Shown: positions 28,696 through 38,106 of the stretch, piece after piece
How the letters are laid out: each line of letters starts with the position of its first letter
Position numbering within the stretch: position 1 is the first letter of the stretch
NCBI RefSeq assembly: GCF_030733265.1
Contig: NZ_JASHJI010000003.1
Coordinates: 1 to 64,000 of the forward strand
From: Roseibium sp. MMSF_3412
GTDB lineage: Bacteria; Pseudomonadota; Alphaproteobacteria; Rhizobiales; Stappiaceae
Length of the DNA: 64,000 nucleotides
Direction: 5' to 3'
Made by a program: the position numbers and the translations under genes
Notes under the pieces: model-generated
Told to the model about the DNA's origin: nothing
The model's input: the letters and a program-made list of their open reading frames with translations, nothing else
The model's database searches: none

Positions 28696-30201
28696 ATGAC
28701 CGCATCGCGCGCCGCACTCCTTTACGCCGTCGGCCTGCCGCTGCTCTACGCGCTGATACCAACGGTCACGTTTCCCGGCCCGCCGCTCGATGTGGTGGAG
28801 GGATTTGCCTGGGGCCGCGAACTTCAGTTCGGCTACACCAAGCACCCGCCCATGCAGGCCTGGCTCCTGGAAGCAACCTATCGCCTGACTGGCGGCCATT
28901 ATTTCGGCGGCTACTGGCTGAGCGCGCTCTCGGTCGCGCTCGGTTATCTTTTTATCTGGAAAATCTGCCGCCACCTGGGCATGAGCGCATGGCAGGGATT
29001 CTGGTCGATCGTGCTGACCAGCGTCACGTTCTATTTCACGCTGCCCCTGCCCGAATTCAACCCGAACATCCTGCAGATCCCGGTCTGGTCGGGCATGATC
29101 CTCCTGTTTCTGCGGGTGCTTGAAACCGGACGCCTCGCCGACTGGCTGCTGCTTGGCGTTCTGACCGCTTTCGGGCTCTACACCAAGTATTTCGTCTTTC
29201 TCATCGTCGGCACCATCGGGCTGTACGTACTCGTCTTCAGCGACGCGCGCAGGGTGCTGTTCACACCCGGACCTTGGATGTGCGCTCTTGCATGTCTGAT
29301 TTTGCTGGTCCCGCATGCCCTCTGGCTTCTGGACACCGATTTCCTGACGCTTCAATACGCCGCCAGCCGCAGCAAGCCTGCATCCTCGATCATCGGCCAT
29401 CTGTGGAACCCGCTGAATTTTCTGCTTGCCCAGATCGGCAATCACGCCGGGATCTTTCTCGTCATGATCGCCGGACTCGGCTGGCAGGGCCTGAAGGATT
29501 TTCGATCCGCTCGAGACAGGCGCGTCTTGGATGCGCCCGCTCGCAAGGACCGTTTCCTTCTCTGGTTTGCCTTCGTTCCCCTTGTTGTCGTGTTGCTGGC
29601 CTCGGCCGTGACCGGGAGTGAATTCGAACATATGTGGGGCACACCGATGTTCGTCCTGTCCGGCATCGTGGCTGTGCGGTTCACCGGCATTCCCGCCCTG
29701 TGGCCGCACCCGCGCCGCGCCCTTGCGGCAGCCCTTGCCATCCAGCTGATTTTCCTGTCGGTTATCTTCGGCCAGGCGGTCCTGGAACCTTACTGGAAAC
29801 AGAAGCAGACGCGCATTCACTATCCCGCACGTGCCGTAGCGGAAGAAATGGCGCGCATCTGGCAAGAGGACCGGAACACCGACCTTGCCTATGTTGCTGG
29901 TGACATGTGGTCCGCGGCCAATGTCGCCCTGCACGCCCCGAGCCGGCCGTCGATGTTCTATCTTCACAGCCGGACGCTCAGCCCCTGGATCGACATTGAC
30001 GACGTTCAGAAAAAAGGCCTCATGATTGTCTGGCGCGGCGACCGGAAAACGCCGTTACGGGAGTTTCTGGGATACTATCCCGGCGCGGTCCGTCAGGGCA
30101 GCAGGACATTTGGCTATCTGTCCGATGCGGAGATTCCTGAGGTAACGGTAAACTGGCTCATCATTCCTCCCGGCAAGGTGGCAGAAGCTACCGTGAATTA
30201 A
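28696..30201 (+). CDS. GT39 / ArnT-like glycosyltransferase (dolichyl-P-mannose transferase superfamily)
   Basis: 501 residues. About ten transmembrane segments and a C-terminal periplasmic part of about 110 residues. The first loop after the initial helix has the acidic DVVEGFAWGRELQFGY, then KHPP, as in ArnT/Rgt-type enzymes that transfer a sugar from a polyprenyl-phosphate donor on the periplasmic face. With the GT2 and GtrA genes upstream it completes a three-step envelope glycosylation route. The acceptor (lipid A, core or another lipid) and sugar are unknown; the rhizobial RgtA-F galacturonate system is the nearest parallel I know. ATG 28696 is supported by GAAAGGGAAA. Confidence 0.85.
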   Translation: MTASRAALLYAVGLPLLYALIPTVTFPGPPLDVVEGFAWGRELQFGYTKHPPMQAWLLEATYRLTGGHYFGGYWLSALSVALGYLFIWKICRHLGMSAWQGFWSIVLTSVTFYFTLPLPEFNPNILQIPVWSGMILLFLRVLETGRLADWLLLGVLTAFGLYTKYFVFLIVGTIGLYVLVFSDARRVLFTPGPWMCALACLILLVPHALWLLDTDFLTLQYAASRSKPASSIIGHLWNPLNFLLAQIGNHAGIFLVMIAGLGWQGLKDFRSARDRRVLDAPARKDRFLLWFAFVPLVVVLLASAVTGSEFEHMWGTPMFVLSGIVAVRFTGIPALWPHPRRALAAALAIQLIFLSVIFGQAVLEPYWKQKQTRIHYPARAVAEEMARIWQEDRNTDLAYVAGDMWSAANVALHAPSRPSMFYLHSRTLSPWIDIDDVQKKGLMIVWRGDRKTPLREFLGYYPGAVRQGSRTFGYLSDAEIPEVTVNWLIIPPGKVAEATVN

Positions 30202-30260
30202 GAGCGTCAAGTGACACGCGCCAGCTGGAAACCGCGTGGAAAGACCACTACGTTCACCCA

Positions 30261-31451
30261 ATGATCAGCATGGCAAAAATCGACGACATCGAGGACTGGC
30301 TCATCGGTCAGGCTCTCGGGTCACCGAACCTGGCGGAGATGTTCGCGCAAATGTGCGAACGCATGCGCAAATGCGATGTCCCGATCGATCGCGCGATGAT
30401 GGCCTGGTCAACGCTTCACCCGCTCATCGAGGCGGAAGTCGTTGTCTGGGAAAGCGGCAGCGAGTTGCAGCATGACTTGATCGCGCATTCGGAGGAAGAG
30501 ACAGAGGAATGGCTCAAGAGCCCGGTGCGCGCGGTTCTCGTCAACCAGGAACCCCGCTTCAGACGCCGGTTGGCCAAGTCCAACGCCCCACAGGAATTTC
30601 CGTTGCTGACCCGGCTAAGCAAGTCCGGTTACACCGACTATCTTGTCTTGCCGACACGGTTCGATCTTCCGGTCACCAATGACGACTATCCCACCACCGG
30701 CATCATTGTCAGCTGGTCGACCCAGCACGAAACGGGCTTCAGCGACGAAGCGCTGTCGGCCATCGAATACATCCAGAAACGGCTTGCTCTTGCGGCACGC
30801 GCAACCATCGAAAGCCAGATAAGCCGGACGATCGCCGAAACCTATCTGGGCAAAAACGCCGGCAACAAGGTCCTGAGCGGACAGATCCGGCACGGCGATG
30901 GCGAGACGCTGGACGCAGTCATCTACTACAGCGACATGCGCCGCTCCACGGCAATCGCCGAAGCGCTTGGTCCGGATGCCTATCTGAACTGGCTCAACAC
31001 CTATTTCGAGGCAACGGCCGGTGCGGTTCTCGACCATCAGGGAGAAGTTCTCGATTTCATCGGCGATGCCGTCCTGGGGGTCTTTCCGCTCGGCACGCTG
31101 GGCCTCGACAAGGCCGGAGCCCGGGCGATCAAGGCAGCGGACGAGACGCGCAGACGGCTCAAGGCCATCAATGACGACCAATCGAACGTCATGGACATGC
31201 AGGCCGGTATCGCCCTGTCCGTCGGATCGGTCATGTTCGGCAATATCGGCGTGCCCAGCCGCTTGACCTTTTCCGTTATTGGGCAGACGGTGCATGCCGC
31301 CGCGCGCATTGAAAGCCTCACCAAAACCGCAGGCTCCGACGTGCTCATGACCGAGGATGTCGCAAGACTTTGCGGTGCGCGCGCAAAACCCGTCGGGTCG
31401 TTCGAGCTGAGCGGCTTCACCGACCCGCAACCGCTGTTCGCGCTGGCATGA
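30261..31451 (+). CDS. Class III adenylate/guanylate cyclase
   Basis: 396 residues. The N-terminal 200 residues have no recognised motif but are GAF-like in size and helix content. The C-terminal cyclase domain begins near 215: metal-binding aspartates in VIYYSDMRRST (about 225) and LDFIGDAVLGVFP (about 268), then SVIGQTVHAAARIESLTK. The DM(R)RST pattern is common in alphaproteobacterial cyclases. It makes cAMP in answer to an unknown signal sensed by the N-terminal part. ATG 30261 is used; ATG 30270 is equally possible. It stands 59 bp after the GT39 gene. Confidence 0.88.
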   Translation: MISMAKIDDIEDWLIGQALGSPNLAEMFAQMCERMRKCDVPIDRAMMAWSTLHPLIEAEVVVWESGSELQHDLIAHSEEETEEWLKSPVRAVLVNQEPRFRRRLAKSNAPQEFPLLTRLSKSGYTDYLVLPTRFDLPVTNDDYPTTGIIVSWSTQHETGFSDEALSAIEYIQKRLALAARATIESQISRTIAETYLGKNAGNKVLSGQIRHGDGETLDAVIYYSDMRRSTAIAEALGPDAYLNWLNTYFEATAGAVLDHQGEVLDFIGDAVLGVFPLGTLGLDKAGARAIKAADETRRRLKAINDDQSNVMDMQAGIALSVGSVMFGNIGVPSRLTFSVIGQTVHAAARIESLTKTAGSDVLMTEDVARLCGARAKPVGSFELSGFTDPQPLFALA

Positions 31452-31527
31452 GGACGCCCGCCCATCCGTTTCGCCGCTATTTCCGAAAAATCCAATTCAG
31501 GCCTGGACCGAGGACAAACAGACAGAC

Positions 31528-32325
31528 ATGACCGATCTACGCCCGGCACCGCAAAAACATCTGCCTTTCAACGACCAGGCTGCCGACGGCGGCAATGACC
31601 AGGAACCGATTGTTCTCCTGCATGGCTTTGGCGGTGACCGGCAAACCTGGCTGAACACACAAACGGCTCTTGCGGGAAAGAAACGATCGCTTGCCTTTGA
31701 TCTTCCCGGGCATGGCGGGGCTCTCGACTGGCCACGTATCGGCAATGCCGGCGTTGCGGCAAAGGCGGTTGCGCAGTCCCTGGAAGCGCTGGCACTTCCC
31801 CGGGTCCACCTTGTCGGGCATTCCATGGGAGGGGCCGTCGCCGCACTGGTCGCGCTGAAGGATCCCGACAGGATCGCCAGCCTGACGCTGCTTGCGCCCG
31901 GCGGGTTCGGCCCGGAAATCAACCACCGCCTGTTGCGCCGCTACGCCACGACCACCGACACCGCGGGAATGGAAGTGCTGCTGGAACAGTTTTTCGGTTG
32001 GGAATACCGGCTCCCCAAATATCTTGCAAAGACCGTTGCCGAGAGCCGGTCCAAGCCAGGCGCGACGGCGACGCTTGAGGCCATAGTGGAGGAAATCCTC
32101 GACGGCACGGTCCAGAAAACGCTCCCGAGAGACGAACTCGCCGCCCTGCCGATGCCGATGAAGGTGATTTGGGGAACGCAGGACCGGGTTCTGCCGACCC
32201 GGCAGGCACACAAGCTCCCCGGGATCGTGGCGACCCACATATTCGAGCGGGTCGGGCACATGCCGCATCTGGAAATCCCACGGGAAGTGACCCGGCTCAT
32301 CCTGCAAAACGCGGGCGCTGTCTGA
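31528..32325 (+). CDS. Alpha/beta hydrolase (AcoC-like)
   Basis: 265 residues. It has HGFGGDRQTW near residue 32, a GHSMGG nucleophile elbow (serine near 99), WGTQDRVLP for the acid and GHMPHLEIP for the histidine: a complete triad. The fold and motifs resemble the C-terminal hydrolase part of acetoin dehydrogenase E2 (AcoC) and ring-cleavage hydrolases. It is not next to related pathway genes, so the substrate is open. It converges on the flavoprotein gene at 32339. Confidence 0.83.
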   Translation: MTDLRPAPQKHLPFNDQAADGGNDQEPIVLLHGFGGDRQTWLNTQTALAGKKRSLAFDLPGHGGALDWPRIGNAGVAAKAVAQSLEALALPRVHLVGHSMGGAVAALVALKDPDRIASLTLLAPGGFGPEINHRLLRRYATTTDTAGMEVLLEQFFGWEYRLPKYLAKTVAESRSKPGATATLEAIVEEILDGTVQKTLPRDELAALPMPMKVIWGTQDRVLPTRQAHKLPGIVATHIFERVGHMPHLEIPREVTRLILQNAGAV

Positions 32326-32338
32326 CGCCCGCCAGGTA

Positions 32339-33523
32339 TCACGCGTCCGGCAGCAGCCCCTCGCGCCAGGTTTCGCCGATGACCCGGCGTGCCAGCATGT
32401 GCGAGCGCGGGAAATTGATGCTGTCGACTGCAATGAGCTTGCCGTCGCTCAGATAGGCAACATAGAACTTGTGATCTTCGGGAGATCCGACAAGCACCGT
32501 GTCGTCATAGCCTTCGGACAGGCCCGCGATCTGCAGCTTGATGTCATACTGGTCCGACCAGAACCACGGCAGCGGGTCGTAGTCGACCTCCTCGCCCAGC
32601 AGCGACTGGGCCGCCGCCTTTGCCTGATCGATGGCATTTTGTACGCTCTCCATGCGCACGGAGCGCTGATAGCGGTTGGAGTAGAACCGTGTGCAGTCCC
32701 CGACGGCGTAGATATCCGGGTCGCTGGTCTGACCGGACCCGTCGACCAGAACGCCATTGTCGACTTCCAGGCCGGCCTCTGCGGCCAGATGATCGTTCGG
32801 TTCGGCACCGACGGCAATAAGCACGAGTTCGGCAGGAACCAGTTCACCGCTTTTCAATCTCACACCGCTGACCGCGGCCTCGCCTTCAAGCCCTTCGATA
32901 CCGGTCTCAAGACGCAGGTCGATGCCATTGTCGCGATGCAGCTTGGCGAAGTAGTCCGATACGGCCTGGCTGACCACCCGTTTCATTGGCCGGTCCTGCG
33001 CTTCGATGACGCTCACCGATTTGCCCATTGCCTTTGCGACCGCTGCAACCTCAAGGCCGATATAGCCCGCGCCGATGATCGCGATGTTGCTGCTCGTCTT
33101 CATGCCCTCGCGGATTACGTCGACATCTGCAATCGAGCGCAGCGTCGCGACACCTTTCTTGTCGGCGCCTGCAAGTGGCAGCGAACGCGCATTCGTGCCG
33201 GTCGCCAGAACCAGTTTCCCATAAGGAAGCGTGTCACCGTTTGCCAGGCTGAGCCGCTTGGCCGCGCGGTCGATCGCGACCACTTTCGTGTCGGGGATGT
33301 GGTCGATCTTGTTGGTCTCGAAGAACGCGGGCGGGCGAAGCCAAAGCCCTTCTGCGCCAACGTCTCCAGACAGGTATTTCTTGGAAAGCGGCGGGCGCTG
33401 GTAGGGTGGATGCGGTTCATCGCCGATCAGGCGCAAGGGGCCTTCGAAACCACCCTGACGAAGTGAATGGGCAAGCTGTGAACCGGCCTGGCCGGCACCG
33501 ATGATGACGATTTCTTCCTGCAT
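32339..33523 (-). CDS. NAD(P)/FAD-dependent ferredoxin reductase-like oxidoreductase (BphA4/AIFM3 family)
   Basis: 394 residues from ATG 33523. Two Rossmann motifs are seen, for FAD (IVIIGAGQAGSQLA) and NAD(P) (IAIIGAGYIGLEVA), then PDIYAVGDC. The C-terminal part (PLPWFWSDQYDIKLQIAGL) is the reductase C-terminal domain. The PPYQRPPLSK motif is typical of ferredoxin and rubredoxin reductases that feed Rieske-type or P450 oxygenases. No oxygenase is adjacent, but a Rieske ferredoxin and membrane oxygenase are encoded at 53525-54949; a link is speculation. An in-frame start at 33559 adds 12 residues with no support. Confidence 0.88.
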   Translation of the reverse strand: MQEEIVIIGAGQAGSQLAHSLRQGGFEGPLRLIGDEPHPPYQRPPLSKKYLSGDVGAEGLWLRPPAFFETNKIDHIPDTKVVAIDRAAKRLSLANGDTLPYGKLVLATGTNARSLPLAGADKKGVATLRSIADVDVIREGMKTSSNIAIIGAGYIGLEVAAVAKAMGKSVSVIEAQDRPMKRVVSQAVSDYFAKLHRDNGIDLRLETGIEGLEGEAAVSGVRLKSGELVPAELVLIAVGAEPNDHLAAEAGLEVDNGVLVDGSGQTSDPDIYAVGDCTRFYSNRYQRSVRMESVQNAIDQAKAAAQSLLGEEVDYDPLPWFWSDQYDIKLQIAGLSEGYDDTVLVGSPEDHKFYVAYLSDGKLIAVDSINFPRSHMLARRVIGETWREGLLPDA

Positions 33524-33623
33524 TCCGTTGCGCCTTCTCAATGCAAATTTCGTCGTCACTGGAGCAACCGGTGTTCAATTGCAAGCGCTTGAACATCCAA
33601 AGCCGATCGTTTCCAGAGTGATC

Positions 33624-33660
33624 GAGCATTCTTGATCGTTCGTTTGAACGCACGATGCTC
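33624..33660. promoter_or_regulatory. Nested inverted repeat in the 411-bp divergent region 33524-33934
   Basis: Three nested arms share a centre: GAGCAT (33624) with ATGCTC (33655), ATCGT (33635) with ACGAT (33652), and CGTTC-GTTT-GAACG (33637-33650). This could be an operator for the divergent flavoprotein and exporter genes, or an RNA hairpin. Nothing else was recognised in 33524-33934. Confidence 0.35.
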
Positions 33661-33934
33661 TAGCACGAACATTATCGCTCCGCCAGAAGGGCGAAATGAC
33701 GCGACGAATTCGACACAGAAAAGAGGCAAAATCACGCGTATTCAGCACATGTCACGCGCTTGGGCACGGTCTCTTGAAGACCCGGATTTGAAATGGAGAT
33801 TGCACGCTGCGCGAGAGCGTCATATGTCACTCATTCACCCGGCACGTTTTCGACCCTGCGGGACGCAGGACCATCGGTGTGCGCTGACGGTTCCAACAGA
33901 CGCATATCGGCGTCGATCTCCTTTTGAGGCCAAC

Positions 33935-34810
33935 TTGAGTTATCTGACAAAAGCCGCACCGGTGATCTTCGTCCTGCTGTGGTCAACCGGCTTCATCGGT
34001 TCGAAACTCGGCGCCCCCTACATCGATCCGATGGTGTTTCTGACGGTGCGGTTCTTCGCCGTATTGCCGATCCTTCTGCTTCTGGCGTTTTTCCTCACCA
34101 AGGCCTGGCCGGTCACCCCGATTGCCATTTTGCACTGTCTCGTTACCGGCATGCTTGTTCACGGGATCTACCTGGGCGGCATCTTCTGGGCCATCAAGCA
34201 GGGCATGCCCGCCGGCGCGTCTTCGATCATCGTCGGGCTGCAGCCTGTTCTCACCGCTCTGATCGCGGTCCTGCTTCTCGGCGAAACGATCTCCCGGAAA
34301 CACTGGATCAGCATGGTGATCGGAGGCGTCGGCCTGCTCCTGGTGCTCGGGCCGAAATTCGATATCAGCGGAACCGGGATCACCACGATCACGGTCGCCG
34401 TCGCCCTGGTGGCCGTCGTTGCGATCAGCCTGGGCACGGTCTACCAGAAACGGTTTGCCGTAAAGACGGACCTGCTTGCGGCAACGATCTGGCAATATGT
34501 CGGCGCGCTTCTTGTGACGACGCCTCTGTCCATGTTCGAAAGCTGGCATATCATCTGGTCGGGTGAACTTGTCTTCGCGCTTGTCTGGCTGGTGCTCGTT
34601 CTGTCCGTGGGTGCGGTTCTGCTGTTGATGCTGCTCATCCGCGAAGGGGCCGTTTCCCAGGTTGCAAGTCTCTTCTACCTTGTGCCCGTGGCAACGGCGG
34701 TCGAGAGCTACTTTCTGTTCAACGAAACGCTGACGCTTGTTCAGATCGCGGGGATGGCCCTCATTATCGGCGCCGTCCTTGTGATCCGGCAAACGCCCAA
34801 AAAGGTCTGA
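33935..34810 (+). CDS. DMT superfamily (EamA) transporter
   Basis: 291 residues with about ten transmembrane helices and two EamA repeats; FVLLWSTGFIGSKLGAPY at the start is the family signature. These export amino acids, nucleobases or other metabolites; the substrate is unknown. I choose TTG 33935 because GAGG lies 5 bases before it and the protein then begins at the first helix, as family members do. ATG 33824 would add 37 residues of non-membrane, arginine-rich sequence and is less likely. It is convergent with the YihY gene (20-bp gap). Confidence 0.85.
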   Translation: MSYLTKAAPVIFVLLWSTGFIGSKLGAPYIDPMVFLTVRFFAVLPILLLLAFFLTKAWPVTPIAILHCLVTGMLVHGIYLGGIFWAIKQGMPAGASSIIVGLQPVLTALIAVLLLGETISRKHWISMVIGGVGLLLVLGPKFDISGTGITTITVAVALVAVVAISLGTVYQKRFAVKTDLLAATIWQYVGALLVTTPLSMFESWHIIWSGELVFALVWLVLVLSVGAVLLLMLLIREGAVSQVASLFYLVPVATAVESYFLFNETLTLVQIAGMALIIGAVLVIRQTPKKV

Positions 34811-34830
34811 AACAGTTCCGGAACCGGCGA

Positions 34831-35721
34831 TCAGGCCTCTTTGGTGACAGCGGACGCGGCGCGTTCCTTGACACGCGCCCGGAACCGGCGCTGGCGGGAG
34901 ATCGCCGCGTTGAGTTCGCCGCCCAGAATGAAAACCAGCGAACAGATATAGAGAAAGATCAGGGCGGTCATGATGCCGGCAAGACCGCCATAGGTGGACA
35001 CGTAATTTGCAAAGCTCGCCAGATAGGCCCCGAAGGCACTGCCTGCGATGATCCACATGACCAATGTTGCCAGCACGCCCGGCCACAGATCACGGAAAGA
35101 CCGTTTGCCCGCCGGCAGAAGCCAGTGGGTCACGAACAGGCCGATCACAAGCAGCGACCCGGCGAGCGAATAGCGCGCGACGTTGATGGAAAGCAGGAAA
35201 TTCTCGACCTGGGGAGCATAGGTTTCCAGGGTATCCAGCGCCAGCGGCGCCAGAACAACGAGAAACGTGTAGGCCAGCAGGATCGCGGCACCGAGCAGCA
35301 CGAGCCCGAGCGATTGCAGCCGCAGAAAGAAGATCGAACGATGCTCCATCTGCCTGTAAGCCCGATTGAGTGCGGTCCGGAGCGCCTCGACGCCATTGGA
35401 GGCAAACCAGAGCGCCGCGATGGCGCCAAAAGTCAGAAGGTCGCCGCGCGGCACGGTCAGGACATTGTGGATCTCTCGCACCACGGGCGCGGCAACCGAT
35501 TCCGGCCAGGCGTCGAAAATCAGGTCCGAGGCTGTATCCGCCGCACCTGTCATGCCGAAAAAGGCCGAAAGGGACGCTATGAAGATCAGCATCGGAAAAA
35601 TGGCGAGCAGTCCGGACAACGCGACATGACTTGCCATTGCAAAGCCGTCATCGCGCGAGAAATGCCCGATCGCATCCTTGAGAACCGAAAATACAGCCAA
35701 AAAGCCCTTTTGCACGCCCAT
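34831..35721 (-). CDS. YihY/virulence factor BrkB family membrane protein
   Basis: 296 residues with six or seven hydrophobic segments, typical YihY length. It has FSRDDGFAMASHVALSGLLAIFP near the start and the conserved YLASFANYVSTYGGLAGIMTALIFLYI near 240-265. The family was once called ribonuclease BN by mistake; its function is unknown, possibly transport. ATG 35721 is chosen from the family N-terminus. The frame stays open for 250 codons upstream, but only as the antisense of mcd. Confidence 0.88.
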   Translation of the reverse strand: MGVQKGFLAVFSVLKDAIGHFSRDDGFAMASHVALSGLLAIFPMLIFIASLSAFFGMTGAADTASDLIFDAWPESVAAPVVREIHNVLTVPRGDLLTFGAIAALWFASNGVEALRTALNRAYRQMEHRSIFFLRLQSLGLVLLGAAILLAYTFLVVLAPLALDTLETYAPQVENFLLSINVARYSLAGSLLVIGLFVTHWLLPAGKRSFRDLWPGVLATLVMWIIAGSAFGAYLASFANYVSTYGGLAGIMTALIFLYICSLVFILGGELNAAISRQRRFRARVKERAASAVTKEA

Positions 35722-35883
35722 GGCCCGATCTGGCCTTTGTCGCGCCTGACAGTCAAGAGAAGACTGTGAAATTGACCCCCTCCGAAAGAAGAACAAATTC
35801 CGGCTCGACAAATGAGTGTGTGCGACGCAACATAGCTTCAACAAAAAGCGCTTCAGCGCAACAAATGAAAACGGAGATCGCCC

Positions 35884-37572
35884 ATGTCCACTGCAGCCCT
35901 GACGGCGGCAGAAACGCCGGAGAGCCTTGCCGAACAGACCGCCTCGGCGGTCGACACCCTCGACCGCCTGCTTGATCTTGCAGCGCAGCGTGTGCGCGCG
36001 CTCGTGACCGCCGACGGGCGTGTGTCCTCGCGCCTGATGGAGCAGGAACAGCGCGCGACGCACGGCCTGGCATGGCTGGCAACCTACGTCGAATCGCTGC
36101 GCCAGCTGGACGCCTATGCCCAGCGCCTGAGCACGCAGGGAAAATACGGCACCTTGGAAGAACGGATTGTCCAGCTTGGATTTGCCGAGTACCTGGCGCA
36201 GATATTCGGCGGCATTCCGATGAACCAGGGCGAGTTCGTCCGTCTTGCGGATCTCGGTATCAGCTCCGGCGAAGCCCGCGACCACCGAACGCCGGACATC
36301 GACGCGTTGATCGAAACAGGCAACACGCCTGCAATACGAACCGAAATCGCGGCTCTCATCCGCGACCAGGCCGGTCACTCGACATTCGGCGACCCCGGCC
36401 TTGACGAGACAATGGAGCAGATCCGCAACGAGATGCGGAAATTTGCCGAAGGCACGGTGACACCGCATGCCCATGAATGGCATATGAAGAACGAGTACAT
36501 TCCGCTCGAAGTGGTCGGGCAGATGTCCGAACTCGGTGTCTTCGGGCTCACGATCCCGGAGGAATATGGCGGTCTCGGCCTTGGCAAGGAAGCCATGTGC
36601 GTGGTTTCCGAGGAGCTTTCACGCGCCTATATCGGTGTCGGCTCCCTGGGCACCCGTTCCGAAATCGCGGCAGAACTGATCCTGTGCGGTGGAACGGAAG
36701 AGCAGAAACAGCATTGGCTGCCGAAAATCGCCTCGGGTGAAATCCTGCCGACCGCGGTCTTTACCGAACCCAATACCGGATCGGATCTGGCATCTCTGAA
36801 GACACGTGCGGTCAAGGACGGAGACACCTGGAAAGTCTCCGGCAACAAGACCTGGATCACCCATCCGGTGCGCGCGGACATCATGACGCTGCTCGCCCGC
36901 ACCAATCCGGATGAGCCCGGCTACAAGGGCCTGTCCATGTTCATCGCGGAAAAACCGCGCGGCACGGACGAGGACCCGTTCCCGGCAGAGGGCATGAGCG
37001 GTGGCGAGATCGAGGTACTCGGCTATCGCGGCATGAAGGAATATGAGATCGCCTTCGACGGGTTTGAAGTTGCTGGTGAAAATCTGCTCGGCCAGGTCGA
37101 GGGCGAGGGCTTCAAACAGCTCATGCAGACCTTTGAAGGCGCGCGCATCCAGACGGCCGCAAGGGCGCTCGGCGTTGCCCAGAGCGCACTCGATCTTGGT
37201 CTGCGCTATGCCGAAGAGCGTGTCCAGTTCGGCAAGTCCCTGATCCATTTCCCGCGTGTCGCGGACAAATTGGCGCTGATGACCGCCGAACTGATGATTG
37301 CGCGGCAGCTGACCTACTTCTCGTCCTGGCAGAAAGACTCCGGCAAACGGTGCGACCTGGAGGCCGGCATGGCCAAATTGCTGGGCGCGCGGGTCGCGTG
37401 GGCAGCGGCCGACAATGCGCTCCAGATCCATGGCGGCAACGGCTTTGCGCTGGAATACGCGGTCTCACGGGTCCTGTGCGACGCGCGCATCCTCAACATT
37501 TTCGAGGGCGCGGCGGAAATCCAGGCCCAGGTGATCGCCCGCCGCCTGCTCGAAACGCGCGGCAATCAGTAG
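35884..37572 (+). CDS. mcd: (2S)-methylsuccinyl-CoA dehydrogenase (ethylmalonyl-CoA pathway)
   Basis: 562 residues, much longer than ordinary acyl-CoA dehydrogenases (about 380). An N-terminal extension of about 170 residues precedes the catalytic part, which has FTEPNTGSDLA, the flavin-binding WKVSGNKTWITH and the catalytic glutamate in NIFEGAAEIQAQ (about 540). This architecture and length are those of Mcd, which oxidises (2S)-methylsuccinyl-CoA to mesaconyl-CoA when acetyl-CoA is assimilated without a glyoxylate shunt. Other pathway genes (ecm, ccr, mch) are not in the window. ATG 35884 has GGAG upstream. A general long acyl-CoA dehydrogenase is the alternative. Confidence 0.85.
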   Translation: MSTAALTAAETPESLAEQTASAVDTLDRLLDLAAQRVRALVTADGRVSSRLMEQEQRATHGLAWLATYVESLRQLDAYAQRLSTQGKYGTLEERIVQLGFAEYLAQIFGGIPMNQGEFVRLADLGISSGEARDHRTPDIDALIETGNTPAIRTEIAALIRDQAGHSTFGDPGLDETMEQIRNEMRKFAEGTVTPHAHEWHMKNEYIPLEVVGQMSELGVFGLTIPEEYGGLGLGKEAMCVVSEELSRAYIGVGSLGTRSEIAAELILCGGTEEQKQHWLPKIASGEILPTAVFTEPNTGSDLASLKTRAVKDGDTWKVSGNKTWITHPVRADIMTLLARTNPDEPGYKGLSMFIAEKPRGTDEDPFPAEGMSGGEIEVLGYRGMKEYEIAFDGFEVAGENLLGQVEGEGFKQLMQTFEGARIQTAARALGVAQSALDLGLRYAEERVQFGKSLIHFPRVADKLALMTAELMIARQLTYFSSWQKDSGKRCDLEAGMAKLLGARVAWAAADNALQIHGGNGFALEYAVSRVLCDARILNIFEGAAEIQAQVIARRLLETRGNQ

Positions 37573-37583
37573 TTCCGAAACGG

Positions 37584-37608
37584 AAAAGGGCGGCTGGAAC
37601 GCCCTTTT
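37584..37608 (+). terminator. Terminator hairpin after mcd
   Basis: AAAAGGGCG (37584-37592) pairs with CGCCCTTTT (37600-37608) around a 7-nt loop; the T run is part of the stem. It lies 11 bp after the mcd stop. Confidence 0.7.
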
Positions 37609-37725
37609 CTACTGCCTTGCGCTGCCATCGCATCGCCCGTCGCATTTGCGCCAGACCGGCTTTTCTGTTGAACTCCCGCCGGGATTCACCACATGTATAG
37701 CTGGCAGAAACGGGAGACCTCACCA

Positions 37726-38106
37726 ATGACATCCTCTTTTTCATTTGAGGATCTTGGGTTCGAACCCGAGTATCTTGGTCCGGAAGAAGAGCAGAAAAGC
37801 AACGTTCGGCAGAGACTGCTCGCGACGGCGAAAAAAGCTGCCCGCCAGGTTCCGTTCATGGAAGACGTGGTCGCCGGCTATTATTGTGCGCTGGATCCGG
37901 CGACACCGGCCAAGGTGCGCGCGACGCTTCTGGCGGCCCTTGCCTATTTTGTCCTGCCGCTCGACACGATCCCGGATTTCCTGATCGGTGTCGGCTTTGG
38001 CGATGATGCCACCGTTCTGATGGCGGCGATCGCGATGATCCGCGGGCATATGCGCGACGACCACTACCACGCAGCAAGGGAAGCCCTCAAGGACGAGGAA
38101 CTTTAG
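37726..38106 (+). CDS. DUF1232 (YkvA-like) family protein
   Basis: 126 residues. The DUF1232 core, about residues 60-95, reads ALAYFVLPLDTIPDFLIGVGFGDDATVL; LDTIPDF is the hallmark. It has one hydrophobic hairpin and is probably membrane-associated. Function unknown. ATG 37726 has GGGAG upstream. Its stop codon overlaps the stop of the convergent gene at 38103 by three bases. Confidence 0.85.
   Translation: MTSSFSFEDLGFEPEYLGPEEEQKSNVRQRLLATAKKAARQVPFMEDVVAGYYCALDPATPAKVRATLLAALAYFVLPLDTIPDFLIGVGFGDDATVLMAAIAMIRGHMRDDHYHAAREALKDEEL

Noticed and set aside
35722..36483. 250-codon N-terminal extension of the YihY gene
   Set aside because: It is only the antisense of the start of mcd; YihY proteins begin at the residue encoded at 35721.
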